Below are positions 45,995 through 55,855 of a stretch of DNA of 64,000 nucleotides, in pieces (the stretch's first letter is position 1; each line of letters starts with the position of its first letter). The stretch spans positions 1 through 64,000 of the forward strand of contig JADLCT010000039.1 in the NCBI GenBank assembly GCA_020847045.1. Reading direction: 5' to 3'. The position numbers and the translations under genes were made by a program. Source of the stretch: Bryobacterales bacterium. GTDB taxonomy: Bacteria; Acidobacteriota; Terriglobia; Bryobacterales; Bryobacteraceae. The notes under the pieces were generated by a model. The model worked only from the letters and a program-made list of their open reading frames with translations, made no database searches and was not told where the DNA came from.

Positions 45995-46026
45995 TTGACA
46001 TAGGCTCCCCCCCCAGCGCATATAAT
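45995..46026 (+). promoter_or_regulatory. perfect-hexamer promoter with C8 tract in the spacer
   Basis: Consensus TTGACA (45995-46000) and consensus TATAAT (46021-46026), but 20 bp apart instead of 17. The spacer holds a run of eight C (46007-46014). Drives the receptor starting at 46063. Confidence 0.6.
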
Positions 46027-46062
46027 GACCTCCATTAAGGGGCGCTAACGGAAAGGAGTCTT

Positions 46063-49000
46063 ATGTTCCGCTCGATTGTTCTCTCGCTGGCCTGTGCGGC
46101 GGCCTTGTATGCGCAAAGCTCTACCGGCACATTGACGGGCATCGTGTCCGATCCTTCGCAAGCGCGCCTGGCGGGTGTTGCGCTGACGCTCAGCAACGAA
46201 GAGACCGGCGTTACGCTCACCGCCAGAACCAGCAGAGACGGCGAGTACACGTTTCCACTGCTGCCGTCGGGCAGCTACCGTCTCGAAGCCGAGTTGGGCG
46301 GGTTCCAACGCACGACGCGCACGGGCATCGTGATGGAGCTTGGCCGGACTCTGCGGCTGGACTTAACCATGCAACTTGGCCAGGTCAGCGAGTCGGTTGA
46401 GGTGACGGGCGCCGCACCGTTGCTGGAGTCGGAAACCGCAACCGTGGGCCAGTTCATCGAAAACAAGACCATCGCCGATATGCCGCTGAACGGCCGGCGC
46501 GTAGGCGACCTGCTGGGTCTGATGGGGAACGGTGTCTACATTCAGGGCGACGTAATTCGGCCGCGCGTATCCGTGGGTGGCGGCCGCGCCGATCAACAGC
46601 AGTGGCTGCTGGACGGGGTCAACTCCTCGAATATCGCGCTGGAAGTGCCGCAGGCGCTATTCAATCCGCCCGTGGAAGCCGTGCAGGAGATTCGAATTCA
46701 GCAGAGCGCCTATTCCGCCGAGTTCGGGAATTCGTCTTCGGGTGTCATCACCATGACCACGCGCTCGGGAACGAACAAATTCACAGGTCTGCTCTATGAG
46801 AACATCCGCAACGACAAACTCGATGCCCGCAACTTCTTCGCCAACAGCCGCCCGCCGCTGCGCTGGAACGTCTTTGGCGGAGCGCTCGGCGGCCCTGTAA
46901 TTAAGAACCGCACCTTCTTCTTCAGCCATATTGAGTTCCAGCGCCAGCGCGTGGGCACGGTGAGGAACCTGACCGTCCCCACAGAGTTGCAGCGCGCGGG
47001 CAACTTCTCACAAACCACCACGGCGGCCGGCGTGTTGACGCCCATCTACGACCCGGCCACATACAACACGGCCACGCGCGCGCGCACGCCCTTTGCCGGC
47101 AACTTCATTCCGGCTTCGCGCTTTGACCCCGTCGGCGCCAAACTGGTTTCCTATTTCCCAATGCCCACCAATCCGCCCGTCAATCTTGCGGGCGCGCAGA
47201 ATTTCAACCGCAACGCCGTCAGCGCGCTCAACATCACAACCTGGACATCCAAGGTTGACCATATCTTCAACGACCGCGACCGCGTCAGCGTGCGCTATGT
47301 GCTGCACGACTTCCCCACCTATGTCACGCCGGCCTTTGATGAACCCGCCGCCGACCCCAACGCGAGCAACTCAGCGCGCCGGGCCCATTCGCTGCTGATC
47401 AACGAGACACACAGTTTCTCGGCCACCATCCTGAATGACTTCCGCTTTAACTGGCAGCCGCGTTCCTTCCACCCCACTACACTCTCCATTGATCAGGGCT
47501 GGCCCACCAAGCTCGGATTGAAAGGTGTTTCCGACCGCGCCTTTCCCCGTGTCAACGTGGCCTCCTATACGCCGCTGGGCTCCACGTCGCAGGAGCGCGT
47601 GCAGGTGCCCATTCACGACACCCACATCGTCGATGCCCTATCGATCTTCCGAAAGGCGCACTCGCTAAAGCTGGGCGGCGAGATCCGCCTGGCGCGCAAT
47701 GTGGACGATCTGAACTCGTTCATGTCCGGCCAGTTCACTTTCGCCATTCAGCCCACGTCGAATCCTGTTGCGCCCGCCAACACGGGCAACGCGATGGCCA
47801 GTCTCTTCCTTGGCTTCCCGAACTCGGCCAACGTTCTCGACTCGGATCTGCTGGACAGGCGCGCGAAGTATTTCGCGCTGTTCCTGCAAGATGACTGGAA
47901 GCTGACGCAGACCGTCACGCTCAACCTGGGTGTGCGCTGGGAAGCGCATACGCCGAAATTTGACGCCAACAACCGCATGAACGGCTTCAATGGGACCGCA
48001 ATGAATCCGGTGAGCGGCACGCCTGGAGTGGTTACCTTCGCCGGGCGCGACGGACTGGGCAGCCAGCTTTACAACGGCGACTGGAACAACATCATGCCGC
48101 GCATCGGCATCGCCTGGAAGCCCAAGGGCCTCTCCGGAACCGTGATCCGCACGGGTGCGGGCATCTTCTACCAGGTGCCGCTGCCGGGCTCGAACAACAA
48201 CAGCGCCGGGTTTGCGGCGCAAGCCGATTACTCCACGCCCGACAACGGCATCACGGCGCCCTTTTACCTGCGCGAGGGTTTCCCCGGCGGCCTGGCTAGT
48301 CCGCAGTTGGGGCCAGGCTTCGGCGCCGTTCGCGTGGGCCAACCGGCGGCGCTTTCATTCGACTTCGTGGCGCAGGACCGGCGTCTGGGCTACACCATGC
48401 AGTGGAACTTCTCCGTTCAACAGGACATCGGCCGCAACTCGATTGTCGAGGTGAGCTATCTCGGTACAGTGGGTCACAAACTGAGTGGGCCGAACACGAA
48501 CATCAACCAGGTGCGGCCGGAACTGATGGGGCCCGGCAATGCGCAGTCGCGGCGCCCCTTCCCGCAGTTCGGCAATGTCAGCAGTGTCGCGCCGATGTGG
48601 GGCAACTCTTCCTACCACGGCGTGAATTTCAAGTATGAGAAACGGTTCTCCGACGGCCTGAATCTGCTGGCCAACTACACCTTCTCGAAGTTCATCGATG
48701 ATGTGCCGGCGGCGCAGGAGATCGGCGCCACGCCTGGCATTCAGAACTACTATGACCGTCGCGCGGAAAAGGCGCTGTCGGGCAACGACGTGCGCAACCG
48801 GTTCGCCTTCAGCAGCGTGTATGAACTGCCCTGGGGCCAGGGCCGTAAATTCCTCAATCAAGGTCCTGCCGCGCTCGCCCTGGGCGGATGGAATATCGGA
48901 GCGATTCTCACGTTGCAGCAGGGCAGCCCGTTCGGACTCACCACGCAGGTGAACACACTGAATGCCTTCTCCGGCGGACAGCGCGTGAACATCCTGCGCG

Positions 49001-49323
49001 ATCCCGCCCTGCCTCAGAGTGATCGTACGGTGCAGCGCTACTTCGATACGTCCGCCGTGGAGGCGCCTCCACAATTCACATTTGGAAACGCCAACCGCTC
49101 GATTCTCACCGGACCGGGTATGGCCAACTTGAACCTCTCTCTGCTGAAGAATTTCAAGTTCGGCGAGACGTGGAATCTTCGCGTCAGCCTGGAGGCGTTC
49201 AACGCGCTAAACCACACCAATTTTCAGGAACCAGGCACGGCGCTGGGGGCCCCGAACTTCGGCGTAGTCGGCTCGTCACTCAGCGCGCGTTCAATGCAAT
49301 TGGGGTTGAAGCTGACATTCTGA
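46063..49323 (+). CDS. Oar-like TonB-dependent outer-membrane receptor
   Basis: 1086 aa; AAAGGAG six bases before the ATG. Sec signal FRSIVLSLACAAALYAQ, carboxypeptidase-regulatory-like domain (GTLTGIVSDPSQARLAGVAL, GEYTFPLLPSGSYRLEAEL), plug segment (MPLNGRRVGDLLGLMG, QEIRIQQSAYSAEFGNSSSG), barrel with FFFSHIEFQRQR and PRIGIAWKPKG, ending ...LKLTF. Most like the other three receptors in architecture but with its own promoter. A GC hairpin follows its stop. No enzyme gene is directly attached; the next unit begins with another receptor. Confidence 0.92.
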   Translation: MFRSIVLSLACAAALYAQSSTGTLTGIVSDPSQARLAGVALTLSNEETGVTLTARTSRDGEYTFPLLPSGSYRLEAELGGFQRTTRTGIVMELGRTLRLDLTMQLGQVSESVEVTGAAPLLESETATVGQFIENKTIADMPLNGRRVGDLLGLMGNGVYIQGDVIRPRVSVGGGRADQQQWLLDGVNSSNIALEVPQALFNPPVEAVQEIRIQQSAYSAEFGNSSSGVITMTTRSGTNKFTGLLYENIRNDKLDARNFFANSRPPLRWNVFGGALGGPVIKNRTFFFSHIEFQRQRVGTVRNLTVPTELQRAGNFSQTTTAAGVLTPIYDPATYNTATRARTPFAGNFIPASRFDPVGAKLVSYFPMPTNPPVNLAGAQNFNRNAVSALNITTWTSKVDHIFNDRDRVSVRYVLHDFPTYVTPAFDEPAADPNASNSARRAHSLLINETHSFSATILNDFRFNWQPRSFHPTTLSIDQGWPTKLGLKGVSDRAFPRVNVASYTPLGSTSQERVQVPIHDTHIVDALSIFRKAHSLKLGGEIRLARNVDDLNSFMSGQFTFAIQPTSNPVAPANTGNAMASLFLGFPNSANVLDSDLLDRRAKYFALFLQDDWKLTQTVTLNLGVRWEAHTPKFDANNRMNGFNGTAMNPVSGTPGVVTFAGRDGLGSQLYNGDWNNIMPRIGIAWKPKGLSGTVIRTGAGIFYQVPLPGSNNNSAGFAAQADYSTPDNGITAPFYLREGFPGGLASPQLGPGFGAVRVGQPAALSFDFVAQDRRLGYTMQWNFSVQQDIGRNSIVEVSYLGTVGHKLSGPNTNINQVRPELMGPGNAQSRRPFPQFGNVSSVAPMWGNSSYHGVNFKYEKRFSDGLNLLANYTFSKFIDDVPAAQEIGATPGIQNYYDRRAEKALSGNDVRNRFAFSSVYELPWGQGRKFLNQGPAALALGGWNIGAILTLQQGSPFGLTTQVNTLNAFSGGQRVNILRDPALPQSDRTVQRYFDTSAVEAPPQFTFGNANRSILTGPGMANLNLSLLKNFKFGETWNLRVSLEAFNALNHTNFQEPGTALGAPNFGVVGSSLSARSMQLGLKLTF

Positions 49324-49325
49324 CG

Positions 49326-49343
49326 GCGTGCGGGGGCGCACGC
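49326..49343 (+). terminator. GC hairpin after the receptor
   Basis: GCGTGC-GGGGGC-GCACGC: 6-bp stem, 6-base loop, 3 bp past the stop codon. No U-tract follows, so it is a weak or Rho-assisted terminator or an mRNA-stabilising hairpin. Confidence 0.3.
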
Positions 49344-49429
49344 ATCAAGCCTGCGCCGCGTTTCATTCGCACTCTTCGACAACCCGGGCGATGACGCGTC
49401 CGGAGTGCCGGAGTCTTCTGCGAATTTTC

Positions 49430-49458
49430 TTGACAGAGCCTATCGCCTGATGTATTAA
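49430..49458 (+). promoter_or_regulatory. promoter of the receptor-esterase-sulfatase group
   Basis: TTGACA (49430-49435), 17-bp spacer, TATTAA (49453-49458). Predicted start near 49465, upstream of the 17-bp palindrome. Confidence 0.55.
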
Positions 49459-49481
49459 ACCACTGTCATATCGGTCACACT

Positions 49482-49498
49482 TGTTCACGATGTGAACA
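49482..49498. promoter_or_regulatory. 17-bp palindrome in the receptor leader
   Basis: TGTTCACGATGTGAACA: 7-bp perfect arms around GAT, ending 16 bp before the ATG and just ahead of the GGAAGG ribosome site. Either a repressor operator or, in RNA, a 7-bp hairpin close to the ribosome site. Confidence 0.5.
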
Positions 49499-49514
49499 GA
49501 CGGAAGGTGCTGAG

Positions 49515-52500
49515 ATGAAAAAGGCGACGGTGATCTTGCTCTTCGCCTGTGCACTCGCCGCGCTCACCCTTGCACAGACGATTACCAGTTCCATAGTAGG
49601 CTCGGTAACCGACCCCAGCGGAGCCGCGGTTGCCGGTGCGGCCGTTACCCTGACGCATGTGTCAACCGGCGCCGAGCGCCAAACCAAGACCGGGAGCCGC
49701 GGCGACTTCGTGTTCACAAGCCTCCAGTTGGGCGAATATAACGTCTCCGTGACAGCCAGTGGGTTCAAGCGGCTGGAAAAGCGTGGCGTGCCTCTCTCCG
49801 CTCAGGAAACCGTGGCCTTGGGCGCGCTTGTGTTGGAAGTTGGCGCCGTCACCGAAAGCGTAACCGTGACCTCGCAAGGCGTTGCCGTGCAGACCGCGAG
49901 TTCCGAGCGCGCCGGCACGATCACCGGAAGCCAGGTCGAGAATCTCATGATCAAGGGACGCAACGCGATGTCACTGCTCCAGTTGCTGCCTGGTGTGGTG
50001 GATATGCAGAACCGCGAGGAGAAAATCGACCGGAACTTCGACGTGTATGTTCAGGGAAGCCGGCGGGCGGACAACTCCGTGACCATCGACGGCATGATCG
50101 TGAACGGGTACGGCAACAACTTCAACACCATTACGATGCTCGGCCAGGATGCCATCGCCGAGGTGCGGGTACTTCTGACTAACTACCAGGCCGAGTACGG
50201 ACGCGCCTCAGGGGCCACGGTGAATCTGATCAGCAAGTCTGGAACGAAGGAGTTTCATGGCCTGGGGTCGTTCTTCCGCCGCCATGAGCAGTTCAACGCC
50301 AATAACTTTTTCAATAACCGGCTGGGCCAGCCGAAACCACGCTACCGTTATAAAACGTGGACTTATAACGTGGGCGGACCCATCTCGCTCGGGTCCTTCA
50401 ACCGGAACAAGGATAAGCTGTTTTTCTTCTGGTCGCAGGAATTCTGGCCGCTCCGCGTACCGACTCCCATCCGGCAACTCACGGTGCCAACGGCGCTGGA
50501 ACGGATTGGTGATTTTTCGGAGTCGCTGGATGTGAACAACCGGCTCATCACGATCACAGATCCGGCGGCGCGCACGCCCTTTCCTGGTAACCGTATTCCG
50601 CAGAACAGGCTGGATGCGAGTGGACAGGCGCTGTTGAAGCTGCTGCCACTGCCAAATTTTCCGAACCGCAGCCTTTCCGGCGGCAACTACAACCACGTTT
50701 ATCAAAGTGAAACCGAAGTCTCCACACGCATGGAGAATCTGCGGGCCGACTACAACGTGAACTCCAGGCACACCCTCTCCGGTTCCATCGTTTCCTTTGT
50801 GGATCAGCAATCGGGCTACTCAAACGTTCCGACCGCGGATAACAATACATGGGATCAGATGTACCGGACCTACCGTCTCCATGGCCAAGCCTACGTTCTC
50901 CGGCATACGGGCGTGATTACTCCCACGTTGGTCAGTGAAACCAGCTTCGGCTTCACGCGCCGTCCTGAGGCCAATTCTGTCAGCGATGAGGAACTGCGTA
51001 AGAACCAGCGTTCGGCGATTGGATACACGGCGGGACAGTTGGACGCCGCCAGCAATCCGTTGGACTTGACGCCGGCCGCCACGTTTGGAGGGGTTCCGAA
51101 TGCCGCCGCCCTGGATGGAACTCAGCGGTATAAGTTCATTCAGGCGCTGAACTCATTCGCGGTGACGAGTAACATCAGTAAGATTACGGGCGGGCACACG
51201 ATCAAGTTTGGCATTAACCTGGAACGGCACGCCTACGGTACAACCACTACGGCGATCACCGGCACGCTCAGCTTTGCCCGGGATGTCAACAATCCGCTGG
51301 AAACCGGCTACGCGTATTCGAATGCTGCGCTAGGCATCTATAACAACTACACGGAAACCTTTCCCAACCTGAAGAGGCGGGAACGGCAATACACTGACGA
51401 GTGGTTTATCCAGGACAATTGGAAGGCGTCCCGCAGGCTTACCCTCGATCTCGGCGTTCGCTTCCACCACTTTGTGCCCATCTTCCGGCCCGACGATCTC
51501 GCTTCGGCGTTCGTGCCCGGGCTTTACAATCCGTCCCGCGCCGTGCGCCTGGTATCTCCAGCGCTTGAAGGCGGGCGGCGGATTGGCATTGATCCCGCCA
51601 CGGGCCGCACCTTTCTCGCCGCGCAGATCGGCGCGATCGTGCCGGGCAGCGGCGACATCACCAGCGGCATCGTGCTGGCGGGAAGGAACGGGACGCCGCG
51701 CGGGTTCGTCGATGGATTAGGCATTAACATCGGGCCGCGTTTCGGCTTCGCTTACGATGTGTTCGGCGACGGCCGCATGGCCGTACGCGGTGGTTTCGGC
51801 CTCTTCTACACGCGGCCCAACTTCGTCAATAACCCCGGCACGCAGATCCCGTTTGTTGAGAGACCGATCCTCTATTACGGCACGCTGCCCACCCTCACCA
51901 GCAAGTCCGGCGTCGTGTTTCCAGGCAGCATGACAGGCATGGACGCTGGCGCGAAAACGCCCAGGACGATGAACTTCAGCCTCTCGGTCCAACGCAATAT
52001 CGGAGCCGGCATGGTGGTGGACGTGGGTTACGTGGGCTCGCTCGGCCGGAATCTCATGTGGACCAGCCTCGTGAATGCCATCCCGCTGGGCACGAACTTC
52101 GATCCGGCCTTTACCGACCCAACACGGCCAGGCAATGTCCTGCCGCAGGCATTTCTGCGGTCGATCAAAGGCTTCACTGATATCAATATCAAGGAGGCGG
52201 CCAGTTCGTCCAACTACCACTCTCTGCAGGTGACCGCGCGGCGGCGGTTTGTCGCCGGTCTTCAGTTCGGCGCCGCCTGGACCTGGTCGAAAGCAATGGA
52301 CTTCATCGACTCCGACGCCGACGTGATTACTCCACTCGTCTCGCCGCGCATCTGGCAGTACGGACTTGCCGGCTTTGACCGGACTCACGTCTTCAAGTTC
52401 GATTGGCTGTGGAATGTGCCCAAAGCGCCTACCGGCAATCGCGCTCTTCGCTACGTGCTAAACGACTGGCAACTGTCGGGCATCACCAGTTTCGTCAGCG

Positions 52501-52937
52501 GCGCGCCGCTTCCGGTGAATTTCACTACCACCACGGTGATGGACATAACGGGCACGCCATCCCTGGCGCCTCGCATCAACGTTACCGGCAACCCTGTACT
52601 ACCAAAGGGCGAACGGAGTTTCAGCCGAAACTTCCGCACCGATGTGTTTAGCCTGCCCGCCCGTGGTTCCATTGGTACAGCGGCCAAGAACATCATCCGC
52701 GGTCCGGGCATGAACAACTGGGACATCGCGCTCTTCAAGGATTTCCCCATCCGCGAACGGATGCGCTTCCAGTACCGGTGGGAGGTTTATAACGCATTCA
52801 ACCATGCACAGTTTGCCTCGTTGGACACCACGGCGCGCTTCGATCCGCAAGGCCGTCAGGTGAACACGCGGCTGGGAGAGTTTGTTTCCGCGCGTGCCCC
52901 ACGCGTGATGCAGATGGCGCTCCGTTTTTATTTTTGA
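49515..52937 (+). CDS. Oar-like TonB-dependent outer-membrane receptor
   Basis: 1140 aa; GGAAGG seven bases before the ATG. Sec signal KKATVILLFACALAALTLAQ, carboxypeptidase-regulatory-like domain (SSIVGSVTDPSGAAVAGAAV, GDFVFTSLQLGEYNVSV), plug segment (MIKGRNAMSLLQLLPGVVD, VQGSRRADNSVTIDGMIVN, AEVRVLLTNYQAEYGRASGA), a large barrel (FFFWSQEFWPLRVPTP, MAVRGGFGLFYTRPNF), ending ...LRFYF. Followed after 60 bp by an esterase and then a sulfatase, so its ligand may be a sulfated, ester-decorated glycan. This is inference from neighbours. Confidence 0.92.
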   Translation: MKKATVILLFACALAALTLAQTITSSIVGSVTDPSGAAVAGAAVTLTHVSTGAERQTKTGSRGDFVFTSLQLGEYNVSVTASGFKRLEKRGVPLSAQETVALGALVLEVGAVTESVTVTSQGVAVQTASSERAGTITGSQVENLMIKGRNAMSLLQLLPGVVDMQNREEKIDRNFDVYVQGSRRADNSVTIDGMIVNGYGNNFNTITMLGQDAIAEVRVLLTNYQAEYGRASGATVNLISKSGTKEFHGLGSFFRRHEQFNANNFFNNRLGQPKPRYRYKTWTYNVGGPISLGSFNRNKDKLFFFWSQEFWPLRVPTPIRQLTVPTALERIGDFSESLDVNNRLITITDPAARTPFPGNRIPQNRLDASGQALLKLLPLPNFPNRSLSGGNYNHVYQSETEVSTRMENLRADYNVNSRHTLSGSIVSFVDQQSGYSNVPTADNNTWDQMYRTYRLHGQAYVLRHTGVITPTLVSETSFGFTRRPEANSVSDEELRKNQRSAIGYTAGQLDAASNPLDLTPAATFGGVPNAAALDGTQRYKFIQALNSFAVTSNISKITGGHTIKFGINLERHAYGTTTTAITGTLSFARDVNNPLETGYAYSNAALGIYNNYTETFPNLKRRERQYTDEWFIQDNWKASRRLTLDLGVRFHHFVPIFRPDDLASAFVPGLYNPSRAVRLVSPALEGGRRIGIDPATGRTFLAAQIGAIVPGSGDITSGIVLAGRNGTPRGFVDGLGINIGPRFGFAYDVFGDGRMAVRGGFGLFYTRPNFVNNPGTQIPFVERPILYYGTLPTLTSKSGVVFPGSMTGMDAGAKTPRTMNFSLSVQRNIGAGMVVDVGYVGSLGRNLMWTSLVNAIPLGTNFDPAFTDPTRPGNVLPQAFLRSIKGFTDINIKEAASSSNYHSLQVTARRRFVAGLQFGAAWTWSKAMDFIDSDADVITPLVSPRIWQYGLAGFDRTHVFKFDWLWNVPKAPTGNRALRYVLNDWQLSGITSFVSGAPLPVNFTTTTVMDITGTPSLAPRINVTGNPVLPKGERSFSRNFRTDVFSLPARGSIGTAAKNIIRGPGMNNWDIALFKDFPIRERMRFQYRWEVYNAFNHAQFASLDTTARFDPQGRQVNTRLGEFVSARAPRVMQMALRFYF

Positions 52938-52997
52938 ACGCCATTCGGTTGGAACCCGGACGGCCGCAACCCGGCCCCATTTTTGAGGAGGATCACC

Positions 52998-54278
52998 ATG
53001 AAGCATGCAGCCATGACGCTGTTGCTGTTTATCATCCCTGCGAGCGCGCAAAAGGGCTCTTTGGAAGCGCTCATCGACGCGGCGCGCCAGCACTCGCCGG
53101 CGCTAAAAGAATTGCTGCCCGCCAGCATTCACGCCCTCAAAGAGCGCGGCGGCGCGGCGGTGTGGGGGCAGGAATTCCTTTTCGCCATCGATATGGAAGC
53201 TACGCCGTCCATCTCCATTGACCGTCAGGCGCCGCTCCCCATGACGCGCGTTCCCAATTCCAATCTCTGGTACCGGCTTATGCGGCTTCGCGCCGGCGTG
53301 ACGCATTCCTACGAATTCTTCTCCGACGGCAAGGCGATGAGCCTGATGTACTCCTATGATGTTGCCGGTTACAACCTGGACTCATATCCTCGTGCGGGTG
53401 TGCCGCGCGGGGCCATGTCCGCGAAGAAGACCATGACCAGCAAGATCTACCCGGGCATGACGGCGAACCATTGGGTGTATGCATCGGCTGGTGTCGATCC
53501 ATCGAGGCCCTCTCCCGTCATGGTCTGGCAGGACGGCGAGTCCATGACCGGCGCCAAGGATCTGGTGCGCATGAGACTGGCGATTGTCGTGGACAACCTG
53601 GTTCATCAAAAATTGATTCCGCCGATGATCCATGTGCTCACCGCGCCGGGAACCGGACCCGCCGGTCCTGACGGCAAAGGCACACCCATGCGTGGCGTTC
53701 AGTATTCCACGGTTTCGGATCGCTACGGCCGCTATCTGCTGGAGGAGATTCTGCCTGAGGTTGCCAAGTCCTACAAGCTGAGAGAGGACGGATATTCTCG
53801 CGGACTCGGAGGGCTATCCGGCGGCGGAATCGCCGCGTTCAACACCGCTTGGCATTTCCCGGACCAGTTCAGCCGCGTCTACTCCCATGTCGGCGCCTTC
53901 GTGGCGTCCACGCGGATTCCGTCACAGAACGGCGAGGGTGGGCACATGTATCCGGTCAAGGTTCGCCGGGAACCTCGAAAGAACCTGCGCGTGTGGCTCT
54001 CCAGCGGAACGTACGACTATGAGAATGAGGCCGGCAGCTTCGCACTGCAGAATATCCAACTGGCGAATTCCTTGAAGCTGAGCGGCTATGATTTTCACTT
54101 CCGTTTCGGAGAAGCAATGCACAGCGGCGGACAACCATCGCTGGATCTTCCCGAAATCCTGCCCTGGCTTTGGCGCGACTATGATGCCGCCAAAACCAGC
54201 CAGGTGTACGAAATGGAAGAAGCTGAGAAGGGCAAACCAGTGTTTCGCGTGCAGGTGGTGAATCGCGAATCGTGGTGA
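52998..54278 (+). CDS. secreted CE1/Fes-like esterase
   Basis: 426 aa; GAGGAGG before ATG 52998, Sec signal KHAAMTLLLFIIPASA. An N-terminal immunoglobulin-like domain (about 55-150: VWGQEFLFAIDMEATPSISI, LMRLRAGVTHSYEFFSDGK) precedes an alpha/beta-hydrolase domain: nucleophile in GLSGGGIAAF, late His in FGEAMHSGGQPS with WLWRDY at the end. This two-part layout is that of enterochelin-esterase/feruloyl-esterase D-like proteins. Probably cleaves acyl or hydroxycinnamoyl esters from plant or microbial glycans outside the cytoplasm. Between the receptor and a sulfatase, 60 and 87 bp gaps. Confidence 0.85.
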   Translation: MKHAAMTLLLFIIPASAQKGSLEALIDAARQHSPALKELLPASIHALKERGGAAVWGQEFLFAIDMEATPSISIDRQAPLPMTRVPNSNLWYRLMRLRAGVTHSYEFFSDGKAMSLMYSYDVAGYNLDSYPRAGVPRGAMSAKKTMTSKIYPGMTANHWVYASAGVDPSRPSPVMVWQDGESMTGAKDLVRMRLAIVVDNLVHQKLIPPMIHVLTAPGTGPAGPDGKGTPMRGVQYSTVSDRYGRYLLEEILPEVAKSYKLREDGYSRGLGGLSGGGIAAFNTAWHFPDQFSRVYSHVGAFVASTRIPSQNGEGGHMYPVKVRREPRKNLRVWLSSGTYDYENEAGSFALQNIQLANSLKLSGYDFHFRFGEAMHSGGQPSLDLPEILPWLWRDYDAAKTSQVYEMEEAEKGKPVFRVQVVNRESW

Positions 54279-54365
54279 CCGAAATAGAGGTGACCGCCAA
54301 CACGCGATTTGCGGAAGCGTGCTTGATAGACTGAGCGCAGCCCGAAAATAGCCTTGGAGTTCCAA

Positions 54366-55775
54366 ATGCCGCATCTTAGCCGTCGTAGTTTCGTCGCTGG
54401 CGTTTCGGCACAGGCTGTGCCGGCGCAACGGCAACCTGCGCTCACGTCACCCAACATTCTGTACATCATGACGGACCAGCAACATGCCGGCATGATGAGT
54501 TGCACGGGTAACCGCTGGCTCAGGACGCCGGCCATGGACAGCCTCGCCGCGGCGGGTGCGCGCTTCGAGCTAGCGTACTCGTCCAACCCCGTCTGTATGC
54601 CGGCGCGCACGTCGATGATGACCGGCCGGTATCCGAGCCATTTCGGCATCCGCGGCAATCAAGGACGCCTGATTCCACCGGAAGCGCAGGCGCACGCACT
54701 GGGCAATCTCCTGCGCGGCGCCGGTTACCGCACCGTGTTCGGAGGCAAGACGCACTGGCCCTCCTCGATGACTCCTCAGTCGATTGGCTTTGAGTACCTG
54801 ACGGCCGATGAGCGCGATGACCTGGCAGACAAAAGCGCCAATTTTCTGCGCGAACAGCATGACCGCCCCTTCCTGCTGGTGTCCTCTTTCATCAATCCGC
54901 ACGATATCTGCTACATGGCGATTGACGCCTATACACGGGCCGAAAACCTGCCCGCCATGTACCCAAGAAACCAGATTGAGCGGCAATGCGTGGCCGCCGC
55001 ATCGGCTATGCCCGCTGGCGTATCCGGTCAGGAGTTCTTCGCGCGCCACTGTCCGCCGCTGCCGCCGAATCACGCCGCCACCATGGAAGAACCGGGCGCG
55101 TATGCCGGATTTGGGAGTTTCCGTGGATGGGCCCGCCGGAACTGGTCCGATGAGGACTGGCGGCTGCACCGCTGGGCCTACTGCCGGTTGACGGAGGCTG
55201 TGGACGGTCAGATCGGACGCGTGCTCGCCGCCTTGCGTGAGACAGGCTTGGACCGGACAACGGTCGTGATCTTTTCCAGTGACCATGGCGACATGGACGC
55301 CGCTCACGGCTTTGAGCACAAGAGTCTGCCCTACGAGGAGTCCGCGCGCGTTCCGTTCCTCGTCTCCTGGCCCGGCCACATTCCGGCCGGCGTGGTGAAC
55401 CGCCGCCACCTGGTGTCTTCTTGCATCGACCTTCTGCCCACCATCTGCGATTATGCGGGCGTGGCACCGCCTGCCGGACTTCCAGGCCTGAGCGTGAAAC
55501 CAATCGCCTCCGGCAAAGCGCCAGCGGATTGGCGGAATGATCTCGTTATTGAATGCACCGGCGGCCGGTGCCTCCGCACGCGCCGGTACAAGTACACGAT
55601 GTGGGAGGGGCCGGTTCCGCGCGAGATGCTCATCGACATGGAGAAGGACCCCGGCGAGATGACGAACCTCGCCCCGAAGCCGGCCTTCGCCTCCGTGCTG
55701 GCCGAGCACCGGCGGTTGCTACGCCAGCAGATCGAGTCGCGTGAGGACGACTTTGGCCGATCGCTCTGTTCCTAA
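54366..55775 (+). CDS. exported formylglycine-type sulfatase
   Basis: 469 aa. Start ATG 54366 with GGAG seven bases upstream; Tat-like signal SRRSFVAGVSAQAVPA. Alkaline-phosphatase-superfamily sulfatase: metal site ILYIMTDQQHAG (Asp37), the CxPxR motif at Cys77 (SSNPVCMPARTSMMTGRYP), and the second metal site FSSDHGDMD with GFEHKSLPYEESARVPFLV. The Cys must be converted to formylglycine by FGE or an anaerobic maturase; neither gene is in this window. Likely desulfates a glycan imported by the upstream receptor. Third gene of an apparent receptor-esterase-sulfatase set. Confidence 0.92.
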   Translation: MPHLSRRSFVAGVSAQAVPAQRQPALTSPNILYIMTDQQHAGMMSCTGNRWLRTPAMDSLAAAGARFELAYSSNPVCMPARTSMMTGRYPSHFGIRGNQGRLIPPEAQAHALGNLLRGAGYRTVFGGKTHWPSSMTPQSIGFEYLTADERDDLADKSANFLREQHDRPFLLVSSFINPHDICYMAIDAYTRAENLPAMYPRNQIERQCVAAASAMPAGVSGQEFFARHCPPLPPNHAATMEEPGAYAGFGSFRGWARRNWSDEDWRLHRWAYCRLTEAVDGQIGRVLAALRETGLDRTTVVIFSSDHGDMDAAHGFEHKSLPYEESARVPFLVSWPGHIPAGVVNRRHLVSSCIDLLPTICDYAGVAPPAGLPGLSVKPIASGKAPADWRNDLVIECTGGRCLRTRRYKYTMWEGPVPREMLIDMEKDPGEMTNLAPKPAFASVLAEHRRLLRQQIESREDDFGRSLCS

Positions 55776-55855
55776 GAGAGGCCGGGCCCAAGGTTGGTTT
55801 ATGTTGTGAACTGCGAACCGCAAGACGCTCAGGGGGTAGCGCGGGAACGGTGCAT

